Position numbers and translations under genes: made by a program
Notes under the pieces: generated by a model
What the model saw: only the letters and a program-made list of their open reading frames with translations
What the model was told of the DNA's origin: nothing
The model's database searches: none
Shown here: piece by piece, positions 1 through 7,679 of the stretch
Numbering within the stretch: the first letter of the stretch is position 1
Layout of the letters: each line of letters opens with the position of its first letter
Assembly: GCA_964472505.1 (NCBI GenBank)
Contig: CAYYQW010000040.1
Span: 1-35,343 of the forward strand
Direction: 5' to 3'
Source of the DNA: JAYEIA01 sp964472505
GTDB taxonomy: Bacteria; Bacteroidota; Bacteroidia; Bacteroidales; JAADGE01
Length of the DNA: 35,343 nucleotides

Positions 1-1
1 A

Positions 2-163
2 GTTTTTAAAAGAATTGTTAAGCCGATTGATTTTGTTAAAGAAATAACTACCGAAGGCGACAAAATAAGCAAAGAAGCGTTTGCTGATGACTTAAAAGAA
101 AGATTAACCGATGTAAAAAACGGCAATGTAAAAGCTATTGACAGTCTTTTTGATGCCAAATAG
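2..163 (+). CDS. C-terminal end of an unrecognised protein (partial)
   Basis: An open frame runs in from the left edge and ends at a TAG, giving about 53 residues rich in Lys, Asp and Glu, ending in IDSLFDAK. The composition fits a soluble, mostly helical C-terminus. I do not recognise the family. It precedes the restriction-modification genes by about 870 bp, so it may be part of the same accessory region, but nothing in the visible part says what it does. It is called real because the reading frame is clean and the codon use matches the neighbours; the start lies outside the window. Confidence 0.55.
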   Translation, partial: VFKRIVKPIDFVKEITTEGDKISKEAFADDLKERLTDVKNGNVKAIDSLFDAK

Positions 164-426
164 TATTTACTAAAGTTTCGCAGGTCCGGTATTGTTTGAA
201 ATAAACGATTTTTATAACGAAAAAATAGATTTTTTTTGTTTAAAACACTAATTATTAATACCTTAAATAGGTAATTCCAAATTAAGCAAAATACTGTAAA
301 ACAAAAATATATTTAGACTTCAAAATGAAAATTGGTTTTTGTTGATAGGCATAAAAATGAAAAAATAAACCGGAAAGGGCATAAAGATACACATAGTTCT
401 ACTTTATGATGTTAAAACAGAAACAA

Positions 427-531
427 GCTCTGAAAGAGCGTAATATATCAGCATTGGGCAACGCCCAATGTAAATGTAATCGCCCGGCTTGAAGCCCTGA
501 AAGGGCGAAATATTTCGCCCTTTCAGGGCTT
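427..531. repeat. REP-like hairpin cluster with a 40-bp perfect palindrome
   Basis: Three hairpins follow each other: GCTC/GAGC at 427-439, CATTGGGC/GCCCAATG at 452-470 with an AAC loop, and a perfect 40-bp palindrome at 492-531 built on AGCCCTGAAAGGGCG and its complement. Short CTACTTTA / TAAAGTAG arms occur further out (near 399 and 613). This combination resembles the REP-type intergenic repeats common in Bacteroidota, which are often moved by REP-associated tyrosine transposases; that link is from family knowledge, not shown here, and no transposase is present. Confidence 0.7.
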
Positions 532-973
532 TAACCGGCACGCAACAGTTTCACAGGGCGTTGGTAATATTTTTAAGCCTTTCAGGCTAATAATCTATTC
601 AACATAATTCCGTAAAGTAGAAACAGGAAAAAATTAAATTCGCGCAGTATGATAATAAAAAACTCTTTGTGTTTCTTATTGTTTAAAAAAGTGGCTCATG
701 AAACAGCCTGACAATGTTATTTAGATACATAACCGGTAAGCTTCGAAGCGAAAAATTTTGCTTTTGGAATTATCTGTATAACGCCATAATAAACAATATT
801 TTATAGTATAATTACTGTGAAAATATAGCGTATCAAAAGCCACGATATAAGGGCTTGTGTGCCTGCGAAACTTGAGGTATTTACTATACTCCGAAATTTG
901 AAAAGGAATTTAAACGGTACAAAAAAAATACCTAAGCCCACACCAATAAACCGCGAAAAAAGCCATACCCCAT

Positions 974-1003
974 TTTGCAAATCATAAAAAAATACTAATT
1001 TTA
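974..1003 (+). promoter_or_regulatory. Putative promoter of the restriction-modification operon
   Basis: TTTG at 974-977 and TAATTTTA at 996-1003 are separated by 18 bp. This is 7 of 8 matches to the Bacteroidota -7 box TAnnTTTG with a suitable -33 TTG, 37 bp before the ATG of the methylase half-gene. Confidence 0.4.
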
Positions 1004-1039
1004 TGACTGAATAATAAACATACAAGTAAACCATTGCGC

Positions 1040-2908
1040 ATGACCACTCTTGATTACATTTCCGCACTTAATGAAAAATATAAATCCGGTATTTCTACCG
1101 AACACACCTTCCGAAATAATTTGGAAGAACTTGTAAAAAGCCTTGCCCCCGATATTTTGGTAACCAACGAACCCTCGCGAGTAACCGATGCCGGCAACCC
1201 GGATTATGTGATTACCAAAGGGAAAATTCCGGTGGGCTACATAGAAGCCAAAGACATTGGAAAAGACCTAAATTCCAAAAGCTATAACGAGCAATTCACA
1301 CGTTACAAAAAAGCACTTGATAATCTGATTATAACCAATTATACCCACTTCCAATTTTTTGAACATGAAAAACTTGTTTATGAAATATCCATAGCGGAAG
1401 TCGGTAATAATGAGTTGATACCCAGAGCTGAAAACATTGAAGCCTTTGAAAATCGCATAATAGATTTTTGCGCATTCGTAGGGCAAACCATAAAATCACC
1501 CATAAAACTGGCCAAAATGATGGCCGGCAAAGCCCGCCTTTTAGATGATACACTGGCGCGGGCTTTAACTTCCGATGAAGCAACGGAAGAAAACACATCG
1601 CTGAAAGGGCAATACGAAGCCTTTAAAAAAGTACTGATACATGAGCTTAAACCCAAAGAATTTGCCGACATATACGCCCAAACATTAGCCTACGGAATGT
1701 TTGCCGCCCGCTTGCACGACAAAACGCTTTACGATTTCAGCCGGCAGGAAGCCGCCGAGCTTATTCCCAAAACAAACCCTTTTCTGCGAAAACTCTTTGC
1801 CTATATCGCCGGGCCGGATATTGACGAACGACTGGAACCTACCGTCAATAACTTGGCCGATGTGTTCCGAGCGGCCAATGTGGAAGAAATGCTTGAAAAT
1901 TTCGGCAAGAAAACACAAACCGAAGACCCCATAATTCATTTTTACGAAACTTTTTTGGCCGAATATAACCCTAAGCTGAGAAAATCGCGCGGCGTGTGGT
2001 ACACACCCCAACCGGTTGTAAATTTCATTGTTCGGGCGGTGGATGATATTTTAAAAACGGAATTTGGATTGAAGGACGGATTGGCCGATACGAGCAAAAC
2101 AAAAATAAAAATTACGGAACAGGGCAATGATAAGCCCACGGAAAAAGAAGTGCACAAAGTACAAATACTTGACCCCGCCACCGGTACCGGCACCTTTTTG
2201 GCCGAAGTGGTAAAACACATTCATAAACAAAAGTTCAAAGCCATGCAAGGCGTATGGAACAAGTATGTAGATGATGATTTAATTCCCCGCCTAAACGGTT
2301 TTGAGTTGCTTATGGCTTCTTACTCTATGGCGCATTTAAAACTCAGCCTGCTTTTGCAGGAAACCGGCTATAAGTTTGCGTCAAACAAACGTTTTAATGT
2401 GTACCTGACCAACTCATTGGAAGAACACCACCCCGACACCGGCACGCTCTTTTCGCAATGGCTAAGCCAAGAAGCCAACCAAGCCAACCGTATAAAGCGC
2501 GATACGCCCGTAATGGTAGTTTTGGGAAATCCGCCCTATGCCGTTAGTTCAAGTAATAAAGGCGAATGGATACAAAACCTGATAAAAGATTATAAGAAAG
2601 ATTTGAACGAAAGAAAAATAAACCTTGACGATGATTACATAAAGTTTATTCGCTACGGTGAGTATTTTATAAACAAAACAGGAGAAGGAATTTTAGCATA
2701 CATATCCAACAACAGCTTTATCGATGGTATTACACATCGACAAATGCGAAAACATCTTTTAGAAACTTTCGATAAAGTATATATTTTGGATTTGCACGGA
2801 AATGCAAAGAAAAAAGAAAGCGCACCCGACGGAGGTAAGGATGAAAATGTATTTGACATTATGCAAGGCGTTTCAATAAATATTTTTGTAAAGAAAAAAA
2901 ATGCATAA
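1040..2908 (+). CDS. Type IIG/ISP-like restriction-modification enzyme, N-terminal half (nuclease + methyltransferase)
   Basis: This half carries a PD-(D/E)xK nuclease domain at the N-terminus (P54-D55, then E69-x-K71 in YIEAKD), a helical linker, and an N6-adenine methyltransferase core with SAM motif I (LDPATGTGTF, Asp near residue 378) and catalytic motif IV (NPPY, Asn near 497). Such single-chain enzymes both cut and methylate DNA. The family normally continues for another 450 residues after the strand ending ...GVSINIFVKKK; here the frame stops there. The missing part is found at 3819-5171, beyond a DUF3800 gene, so the gene is interrupted by insertion. The start is taken at the ATG (1040); a TTG two codons earlier is possible. 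The last 8 bases overlap the start of the DUF3800 gene. The two halves may still assemble into an active enzyme; that is inference. Confidence 0.85.
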   Translation: MTTLDYISALNEKYKSGISTEHTFRNNLEELVKSLAPDILVTNEPSRVTDAGNPDYVITKGKIPVGYIEAKDIGKDLNSKSYNEQFTRYKKALDNLIITNYTHFQFFEHEKLVYEISIAEVGNNELIPRAENIEAFENRIIDFCAFVGQTIKSPIKLAKMMAGKARLLDDTLARALTSDEATEENTSLKGQYEAFKKVLIHELKPKEFADIYAQTLAYGMFAARLHDKTLYDFSRQEAAELIPKTNPFLRKLFAYIAGPDIDERLEPTVNNLADVFRAANVEEMLENFGKKTQTEDPIIHFYETFLAEYNPKLRKSRGVWYTPQPVVNFIVRAVDDILKTEFGLKDGLADTSKTKIKITEQGNDKPTEKEVHKVQILDPATGTGTFLAEVVKHIHKQKFKAMQGVWNKYVDDDLIPRLNGFELLMASYSMAHLKLSLLLQETGYKFASNKRFNVYLTNSLEEHHPDTGTLFSQWLSQEANQANRIKRDTPVMVVLGNPPYAVSSSNKGEWIQNLIKDYKKDLNERKINLDDDYIKFIRYGEYFINKTGEGILAYISNNSFIDGITHRQMRKHLLETFDKVYILDLHGNAKKKESAPDGGKDENVFDIMQGVSINIFVKKKNA

Positions 2909-3707
2909 ATTAAAAGAATATCATAGGTTTTTAGACGAGTCGGGCGATACGACCTTTTACGGAAAGAAGAAAAAAATAATTGTTGGCCGGCCCGGCGTAT
3001 CGCTTTCTTTTTCTTTAGGAATGGTGAAGTTCAAAACAGAAATTGAACCGATAAGAAATAAGATAATTGAAATGCAGCAGGAAATTTCTTCCGACCTTTT
3101 GTATAGAGATGTTCCGAGTGTTAAAAAAAGAACAGAAAACGGCGGCTATTTTTTTCATGCTAAAGACGATTTGCCTGAAATAAGAGACCGCTTTATACGA
3201 TTTATTAAAACCATTGATTGCTCGTTTGAAGCTGTTGTTGCCCGAAAAATACCGGATTTGTATATATCGAAACATAAATCAAACGAAGCTTATTTGTATG
3301 CCGATTTATTATCGCATCTGTTGAAAAACAAACTGGAAAAACACGAAAAATTGGTTTTAAACATAGCAAGCAGGGGGAAGTGCACAAAAAATGCCAATCT
3401 GGATTTAGCCTTTCGGAAAGCAAAACAACGATTTGCCGACAGCAAAACAGAAAAGACTATAAAATCTAAAATTGTTTTTTCGGTACGGCAACAAACCCAA
3501 GAGCCTTTGCTAAATGTTGCTGATTATTTCTGTTGGGCACTTCAAAACGTATTTGAAAAAGGACAAATGAGATTTTACAACTTTCTGCAAGAAAAATTTT
3601 CGCTTGTGGTTGATTTATATGATTTTGAGAATTACGGAAAAGGTTGGAAAAATTATTACGGAAAAAATAATCCGTTAACAAAACAAAACCGATTAAGTCC
3701 GCCATAG
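2901..3707 (+). CDS. DUF3800 family protein, inserted in the restriction-modification gene
   Basis: The 268-residue product starts with the DUF3800 hallmark FLDESGD (residues 10-16, Asp12 and Asp16) and has the conserved late segment LLNVADYFCWAL with Asp208, ending in the typical YGKNNPL-type tail. The spaced acidic residues resemble an RNase H-like metal site, so nuclease activity is plausible but unproven for the family. The gene begins within the last codons of the methylase half (ATGCATAA holds both its ATG and the upstream stop), which should couple translation. Its 3' end forms the 5' strand of the structured RNA at 3686-3776. DUF3800 genes are known to occur near candidate structured RNAs and inside other genes, suggesting a mobile element. 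The protein is Lys-rich, in line with nucleic-acid binding. Confidence 0.85.
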   Translation: MHKLKEYHRFLDESGDTTFYGKKKKIIVGRPGVSLSFSLGMVKFKTEIEPIRNKIIEMQQEISSDLLYRDVPSVKKRTENGGYFFHAKDDLPEIRDRFIRFIKTIDCSFEAVVARKIPDLYISKHKSNEAYLYADLLSHLLKNKLEKHEKLVLNIASRGKCTKNANLDLAFRKAKQRFADSKTEKTIKSKIVFSVRQQTQEPLLNVADYFCWALQNVFEKGQMRFYNFLQEKFSLVVDLYDFENYGKGWKNYYGKNNPLTKQNRLSPP

Positions 3708-3776
3708 TACTAAGCCTTGGTTTCGCAAGGCAACGGCATGTAGCCGACGTTCATACCGGACCGACTTAATCGGTTT
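3686..3776 (+). ncRNA. Candidate DUF3800-associated structured RNA
   Basis: A perfect 14-bp stem (3686-3699 with 3763-3776, core CCGATTAAGTC/GACTTAATCGG) closes a domain of about 63 nt. Inside are hairpin P2, GCCTTG/CAAGGC (3714-3719 with 3726-3731, 6-nt loop), and hairpin P3, CGGC/GCCG (3734-3737 with 3743-3746, 5-nt loop), followed by a single-stranded stretch with ATACCGGA. The whole region is far more GC-rich than its surroundings. The 5' strand of the closing stem encodes the last residues and stop of DUF3800. The branched form and the location match the idea of the DUF3800 RNA motifs reported from comparative genomics; which motif number it is cannot be told here. There is no U-run directly after the closing stem, so it is not a simple terminator. 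Confidence 0.7.
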
Positions 3777-3779
3777 ATA

Positions 3780-3804
3780 TTGTAAAAATACAACTTTTTA
3801 TTTA
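3780..3804 (+). terminator. Weak terminator-like hairpin after the RNA
   Basis: TTGTA/TACAA (3780-3784 with 3789-3793) with an AAAA loop is followed by CTTTTTATTT. The stem is only 5 AT-rich pairs, so any termination would be partial and read-through into the downstream methylase half is expected. Confidence 0.25.
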
Positions 3805-3818
3805 AAATAGCAATTAAT

Positions 3819-5171
3819 ATGGCAAAAAAACAAAATAAAACCCTTGCAAAAGTTTATCATTACGACCTTTACGGAAAACGACAGGAAAAATACGATTTTC
3901 TGAAGGAGCATTCTGTCGCCGACATAGATTGGAATGAATTGGACTACAAAGAACCGTATTTCTTTTTTGTGCCAAAGGATTTTGAATTAGAGTACAAATA
4001 CCACAGATGGTTAAAAATTAACGACTTATTTCCACTCAGCAGTTCTGGTTTTACTTCAGAAAGAGACTCCCTAACAATTAAATTTAGCAAGCATGAAATT
4101 AACAGTTTAATAGCTGACTTCAACAATTTAGAAAAGAATAGACTTATACAAAAATATCAATTAAGAGACACGAGAGATTGGACCACAGAAGGAGCGATAA
4201 ATGATGTAAAGGAATTTTCTGGAAGTATTCTTCCTCGGAGAGTTAATTATCGGCCATTTGATTTCAGATTTACTTTCTATACTGGAAATACAAGGAAATT
4301 TATTGGCACCCCCAGTTATCCAACAATGAAACACTTATTAAAAGACAATTTAGCAATCATCACGTGTAAACAGCAAAGCACATTTGATTTTGCTCATATA
4401 TTCATAACCAATATAATTGTTGATAGATGTGTCGTTTCATCAGCCTCAAAAGAAACAGGATATGTTTGCCCCCTCTACCTTTACCCTGAAACCGAAACCG
4501 ACGGTATGTATGCCGCTGAAGGTTTAAGCGAAAAAGGCCGAAAGCCGAATTTGAATCCGGAAATAGTGGCAGAAATAGCCGCCGGCTTAGGGTTGGAATT
4601 TGAAAACGAAAAAACGGACAACGATAATACATTTGCGCCCATAGATATACTTGATTACATCTATGCCGTATTACATTCGCCGACATACAGAGAAAAATAC
4701 AAAGAATTTCTGAAAATAGATTTTCCGAGAGTTCCCTATCCTAAAGACCCGGAAACCTTTTGGCAATTGGTAAAACTTGGCGGAGAAATACGGCAAATAC
4801 ATTTATTAGAAAGCCCCAAAACAGAAGACTACATCACAAGCTACCCCAAAGACGGCAGCAACCAAATAACACGCCGCATTGTAAAAAAAGATTGGGAGAT
4901 TGTACAGGCGCATGGCCATGCGTCTCAACCGGTAGGCAGAATTTGGATAAACGATGAGCAGTATTTTGATAACATCCCGCTCACGGCTTGGGAGTTTTAC
5001 ATCGGCGGCTACCAACCCGCCCAAAAATGGCTAAAAGACCGCGCACCCAAAAAAGGACAGCCCGGCCGCATACTCACTTACGAAGACATACGGCACTATC
5101 AAAAAATAATTGTTGCCCTCACGGAAACGGATCGGTTGATGGGGGAGATTGACGAAATTGAGATTGAATAA
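3819..5171 (+). CDS. Type IIG/ISP-like restriction-modification enzyme, C-terminal half (specificity region)
   Basis: The 450 residues begin MAKKQNKTLAKVYHYDLYGKR, which joins smoothly to the end of the 1040-2908 product (...FVKKKN). In intact relatives the strand GVxINIFVKK is followed by the KVYHYDLxGKR segment. The half carries the YRPFD-R-TFYTG motif typical of these enzymes' region after the methyltransferase core, then the target-recognition and C-terminal domains. It has its own ATG, 42 bp after the structured RNA. With the first half it makes about 1,070 residues, the expected full length. Bases about 3990-4450 are clearly more AT-rich than the rest of the gene, which suggests exchange of the recognition segment. 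Whether the second half is translated efficiently is unknown. Confidence 0.82.
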   Translation: MAKKQNKTLAKVYHYDLYGKRQEKYDFLKEHSVADIDWNELDYKEPYFFFVPKDFELEYKYHRWLKINDLFPLSSSGFTSERDSLTIKFSKHEINSLIADFNNLEKNRLIQKYQLRDTRDWTTEGAINDVKEFSGSILPRRVNYRPFDFRFTFYTGNTRKFIGTPSYPTMKHLLKDNLAIITCKQQSTFDFAHIFITNIIVDRCVVSSASKETGYVCPLYLYPETETDGMYAAEGLSEKGRKPNLNPEIVAEIAAGLGLEFENEKTDNDNTFAPIDILDYIYAVLHSPTYREKYKEFLKIDFPRVPYPKDPETFWQLVKLGGEIRQIHLLESPKTEDYITSYPKDGSNQITRRIVKKDWEIVQAHGHASQPVGRIWINDEQYFDNIPLTAWEFYIGGYQPAQKWLKDRAPKKGQPGRILTYEDIRHYQKIIVALTETDRLMGEIDEIEIE

Positions 5172-5201
5172 TTCAAGCAAAAATATTTAGACAAAAGAAT
5201 T

Positions 5202-7679
5202 ATGAGTAAATCACATTTGCTTTTTAGAAATCCGGCAGAAGGAACAATCACTTTTAAGTCAAGACCCGGAGGCGGAGGGAATAATGATACTGATGAAGGA
5301 AATTCAATTCCGGATTACCGACCGATGGCTATTTCATTTAGAGAATGCATAACTTATTTTAATGCTGATACTGAAAATAGATATGCAAGTAGAAATATAC
5401 AGGTCGATAATCATTTTGATTTAATAGAACTGACTTTTCAGGGTAGTTTTAATCAAGAAAAGTATCAAGCACACTATATTTCAGCCTTTGGTTTGCTCCC
5501 GGTTAGATTTTCATTATTTAACAGAAAAGGGCTTTTTGCTGTTGAAAACAGACAAAGTTTTAATTCTTTTTTCTCTCATCTTAACAATTTTATTTCAAGA
5601 TATATTGACGAGACTGATGATAATTTTGACGGAAAAATAAAGTATATTAAAAGCTTCAAGTTATTTTCATCAAATGACATGTATGGAAATATTGATAATT
5701 TTGAAGTTATCCATTTATTATTTGTAGAACACGATTTTATTCAAACAAACTATATTAGTCCTCAAAAACAGCAACTTGAACAATATTTAAATGAGAATAA
5801 TATTGAATTTACTTTTAATGAAATTGAAGGTGAAATCTATAATGTAGATGAGAATATTTTAAGAACAATTCTTAATAATTTTGATTTTATTTATGCTTCT
5901 TGCTCAGGTTCAGGAAGTATAATTCAACCAAGTATATACAATACACCACAAAGAACTTTTGGGTTTGAGATTACAAATGCAGATGCAGATTTGCCAATAA
6001 TAGGAGTTATTGATTCAGGTGTTTCAAATGAAACACCGTTGGCTCCAATAATTATAGGAAAGGAAAATGAATTTAATTCAACAAATACAAGTTCGTTTAG
6101 TGATACTACTGACCATGGAACTGGTGTAGCTGCTTTTGCAGCTCTGGGAACTAAACTAATACCGGAATATAGAGGAGATGTTGAAGCAGATGCAAAAATT
6201 CTTCCCATAAAAATAATTGATGGACAAACCGGAGCTATATCTCAGCAAAAAACAATTGAATTAATAAGAAGAGCATACAACGATTATGGTGTAAGAATTT
6301 TTACATTAACAATAGGATATGGGCAATTCCCTTTGAAAAATAATGAAGAATATTCTTCGTATGCCAGAATGCTTGATGAGTTATCTTATGAGCTTGATAT
6401 TTTAATATTCATTTCTACAACCAATAACATTTTTAATATTAATAATCAATCGGATTATCCCGTAAAATTTAATGAAGATAATGCAAATATAGCTCCTCCG
6501 GCAGAAAGTATGAATAATATTACTGTTGGGGCAACTGCAAATAATTACGAAACAGGTGTTTTCAATGGTTTAGCTGTGGATAAAAATTTTCCTGCAATTT
6601 ATTCAAGAAAATTTCATTATGATTACAGTGATAGTGAAGCATTTAATCAATCGACAAGAAATAAATATTTAAAGAAACCCGATATTATTATTGGGGGCGG
6701 TGATTATTCAGCAGATAATTCATTTGGTAATACTGCTTTTTTAATTGGAGGAAGTGCAAGCCTTGAAGTTTTATCTTCTGATTTATCGGAAAGGACATAC
6801 AAAAATGTCGGGACAAGTTTTTCAGCACCTATTGCTGCCAATCTTGCCGCAAAACTGCTAAGACTATACCCTGATATTAATATGCAAACAGTTAAAGCAT
6901 TAATTATTAATTCTGCTGTTGAAATTAAAACAGGTAATGTTTTTGATAGCTTTGATAATATAAGTAAAAACAGAATCTTTGGTTATGGAACTCCAAATAT
7001 TGACTCTCTTTTCTCATCAACAGATGACAAAGTAACGTTAATAATTGAAGATGAAATAACACCCGGAAACATTAAAACATTTCCTATACATATCCCCAAA
7101 TACTTAAATGATGCTCAAAGAAAAAGCGGAGTTTTAAAAATTTCATCAACTCTGACTTTTAAATTCAAACCAAAATCTGACAATCAACTACTTTACTGCC
7201 CAATCCATTTAACCTATGCAATAGGTAAAAATAAAGAACTTAAAGCTTCCCACGCAGAAGATGTTGTAAATAAAGAAACAGGAGAAATTAAACAAAAAGA
7301 AATACAAGACGGTTATAATGGTAATTCTACAAAAGAAATAAAAATAACTGCATCTGCAACCGGTTGGCTTCAAGATTTTTATTATAAAAATAAAATTGTC
7401 AGCAATGTTCAGAAAACAATTCTTAATGTATCAAAGGAAAGTATTTATAATGAAGATAATACATTTAAAATTGCTGTAAATTCTGAATTTCATAAGCAAT
7501 TAACTGTTGCTGAAAGAATACCTTATGCAGGACAATCTGTAAATTACAGTTTAGTTATTACAATTGAACAAATAGCTAAAAGAGGAGAAGAACTTGAATC
7601 TTTATATAAAGGATTAAGAGCTATTAATACACTTGAAGTTATAAACGAACTTGATTTAGAAGCTGAGCTAAACAATTAA
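5202..7679 (+). CDS. Subtilisin-like (S8 family) serine peptidase
   Basis: The 825-residue protein has a complete subtilase triad: Asp271 in GVIDSGV, His305 in DHGTGVAAF and Ser539 in GTSFSAP, plus the oxyanion Asn near 408. About 260 residues of unfamiliar N-terminal domain precede the catalytic domain and about 240 residues follow it. No signal peptide or membrane segment is visible, so it should act in the cytoplasm, unlike secreted subtilisins. It follows the methylase half by 30 bp on the same strand and converges with an AAA ATPase on the other strand, their stop codons overlapping. Cytoplasmic S8 peptidases of this form recur next to AAA ATPases in defence islands (recalled from annotation, not checked); the ATPase probably controls the protease, perhaps as an anti-phage or toxin-like switch. 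AT content is higher than in the core genes. Confidence 0.85.
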   Translation: MSKSHLLFRNPAEGTITFKSRPGGGGNNDTDEGNSIPDYRPMAISFRECITYFNADTENRYASRNIQVDNHFDLIELTFQGSFNQEKYQAHYISAFGLLPVRFSLFNRKGLFAVENRQSFNSFFSHLNNFISRYIDETDDNFDGKIKYIKSFKLFSSNDMYGNIDNFEVIHLLFVEHDFIQTNYISPQKQQLEQYLNENNIEFTFNEIEGEIYNVDENILRTILNNFDFIYASCSGSGSIIQPSIYNTPQRTFGFEITNADADLPIIGVIDSGVSNETPLAPIIIGKENEFNSTNTSSFSDTTDHGTGVAAFAALGTKLIPEYRGDVEADAKILPIKIIDGQTGAISQQKTIELIRRAYNDYGVRIFTLTIGYGQFPLKNNEEYSSYARMLDELSYELDILIFISTTNNIFNINNQSDYPVKFNEDNANIAPPAESMNNITVGATANNYETGVFNGLAVDKNFPAIYSRKFHYDYSDSEAFNQSTRNKYLKKPDIIIGGGDYSADNSFGNTAFLIGGSASLEVLSSDLSERTYKNVGTSFSAPIAANLAAKLLRLYPDINMQTVKALIINSAVEIKTGNVFDSFDNISKNRIFGYGTPNIDSLFSSTDDKVTLIIEDEITPGNIKTFPIHIPKYLNDAQRKSGVLKISSTLTFKFKPKSDNQLLYCPIHLTYAIGKNKELKASHAEDVVNKETGEIKQKEIQDGYNGNSTKEIKITASATGWLQDFYYKNKIVSNVQKTILNVSKESIYNEDNTFKIAVNSEFHKQLTVAERIPYAGQSVNYSLVITIEQIAKRGEELESLYKGLRAINTLEVINELDLEAELNN

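Larger units (their letters stand above)
164..1039. other. Gene-poor stretch with REP-like repeats and a promoter
   Basis: No convincing gene lies in these roughly 870 bases. The stretch is AT-rich and holds a cluster of short hairpins and a long palindrome (about 427-531, listed separately) and a promoter-like box just before the methylase gene. A hydrophobic 88-codon frame on the minus strand at 801-1067 overlaps the start of the methylase gene and has no supporting features, so it is not annotated. Confidence 0.6.

Noticed and set aside
801..1067. 88-residue hydrophobic frame on the minus strand
   Set aside because: It overlaps the start of the methylase gene and the likely promoter, has no motif, and its hydrophobicity follows from AT-rich sequence.
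3686..3776. Simple transcription terminator behind DUF3800
   Set aside because: The closing stem encloses two further hairpins and is not followed by a T-run; the fold is too elaborate for a terminator.
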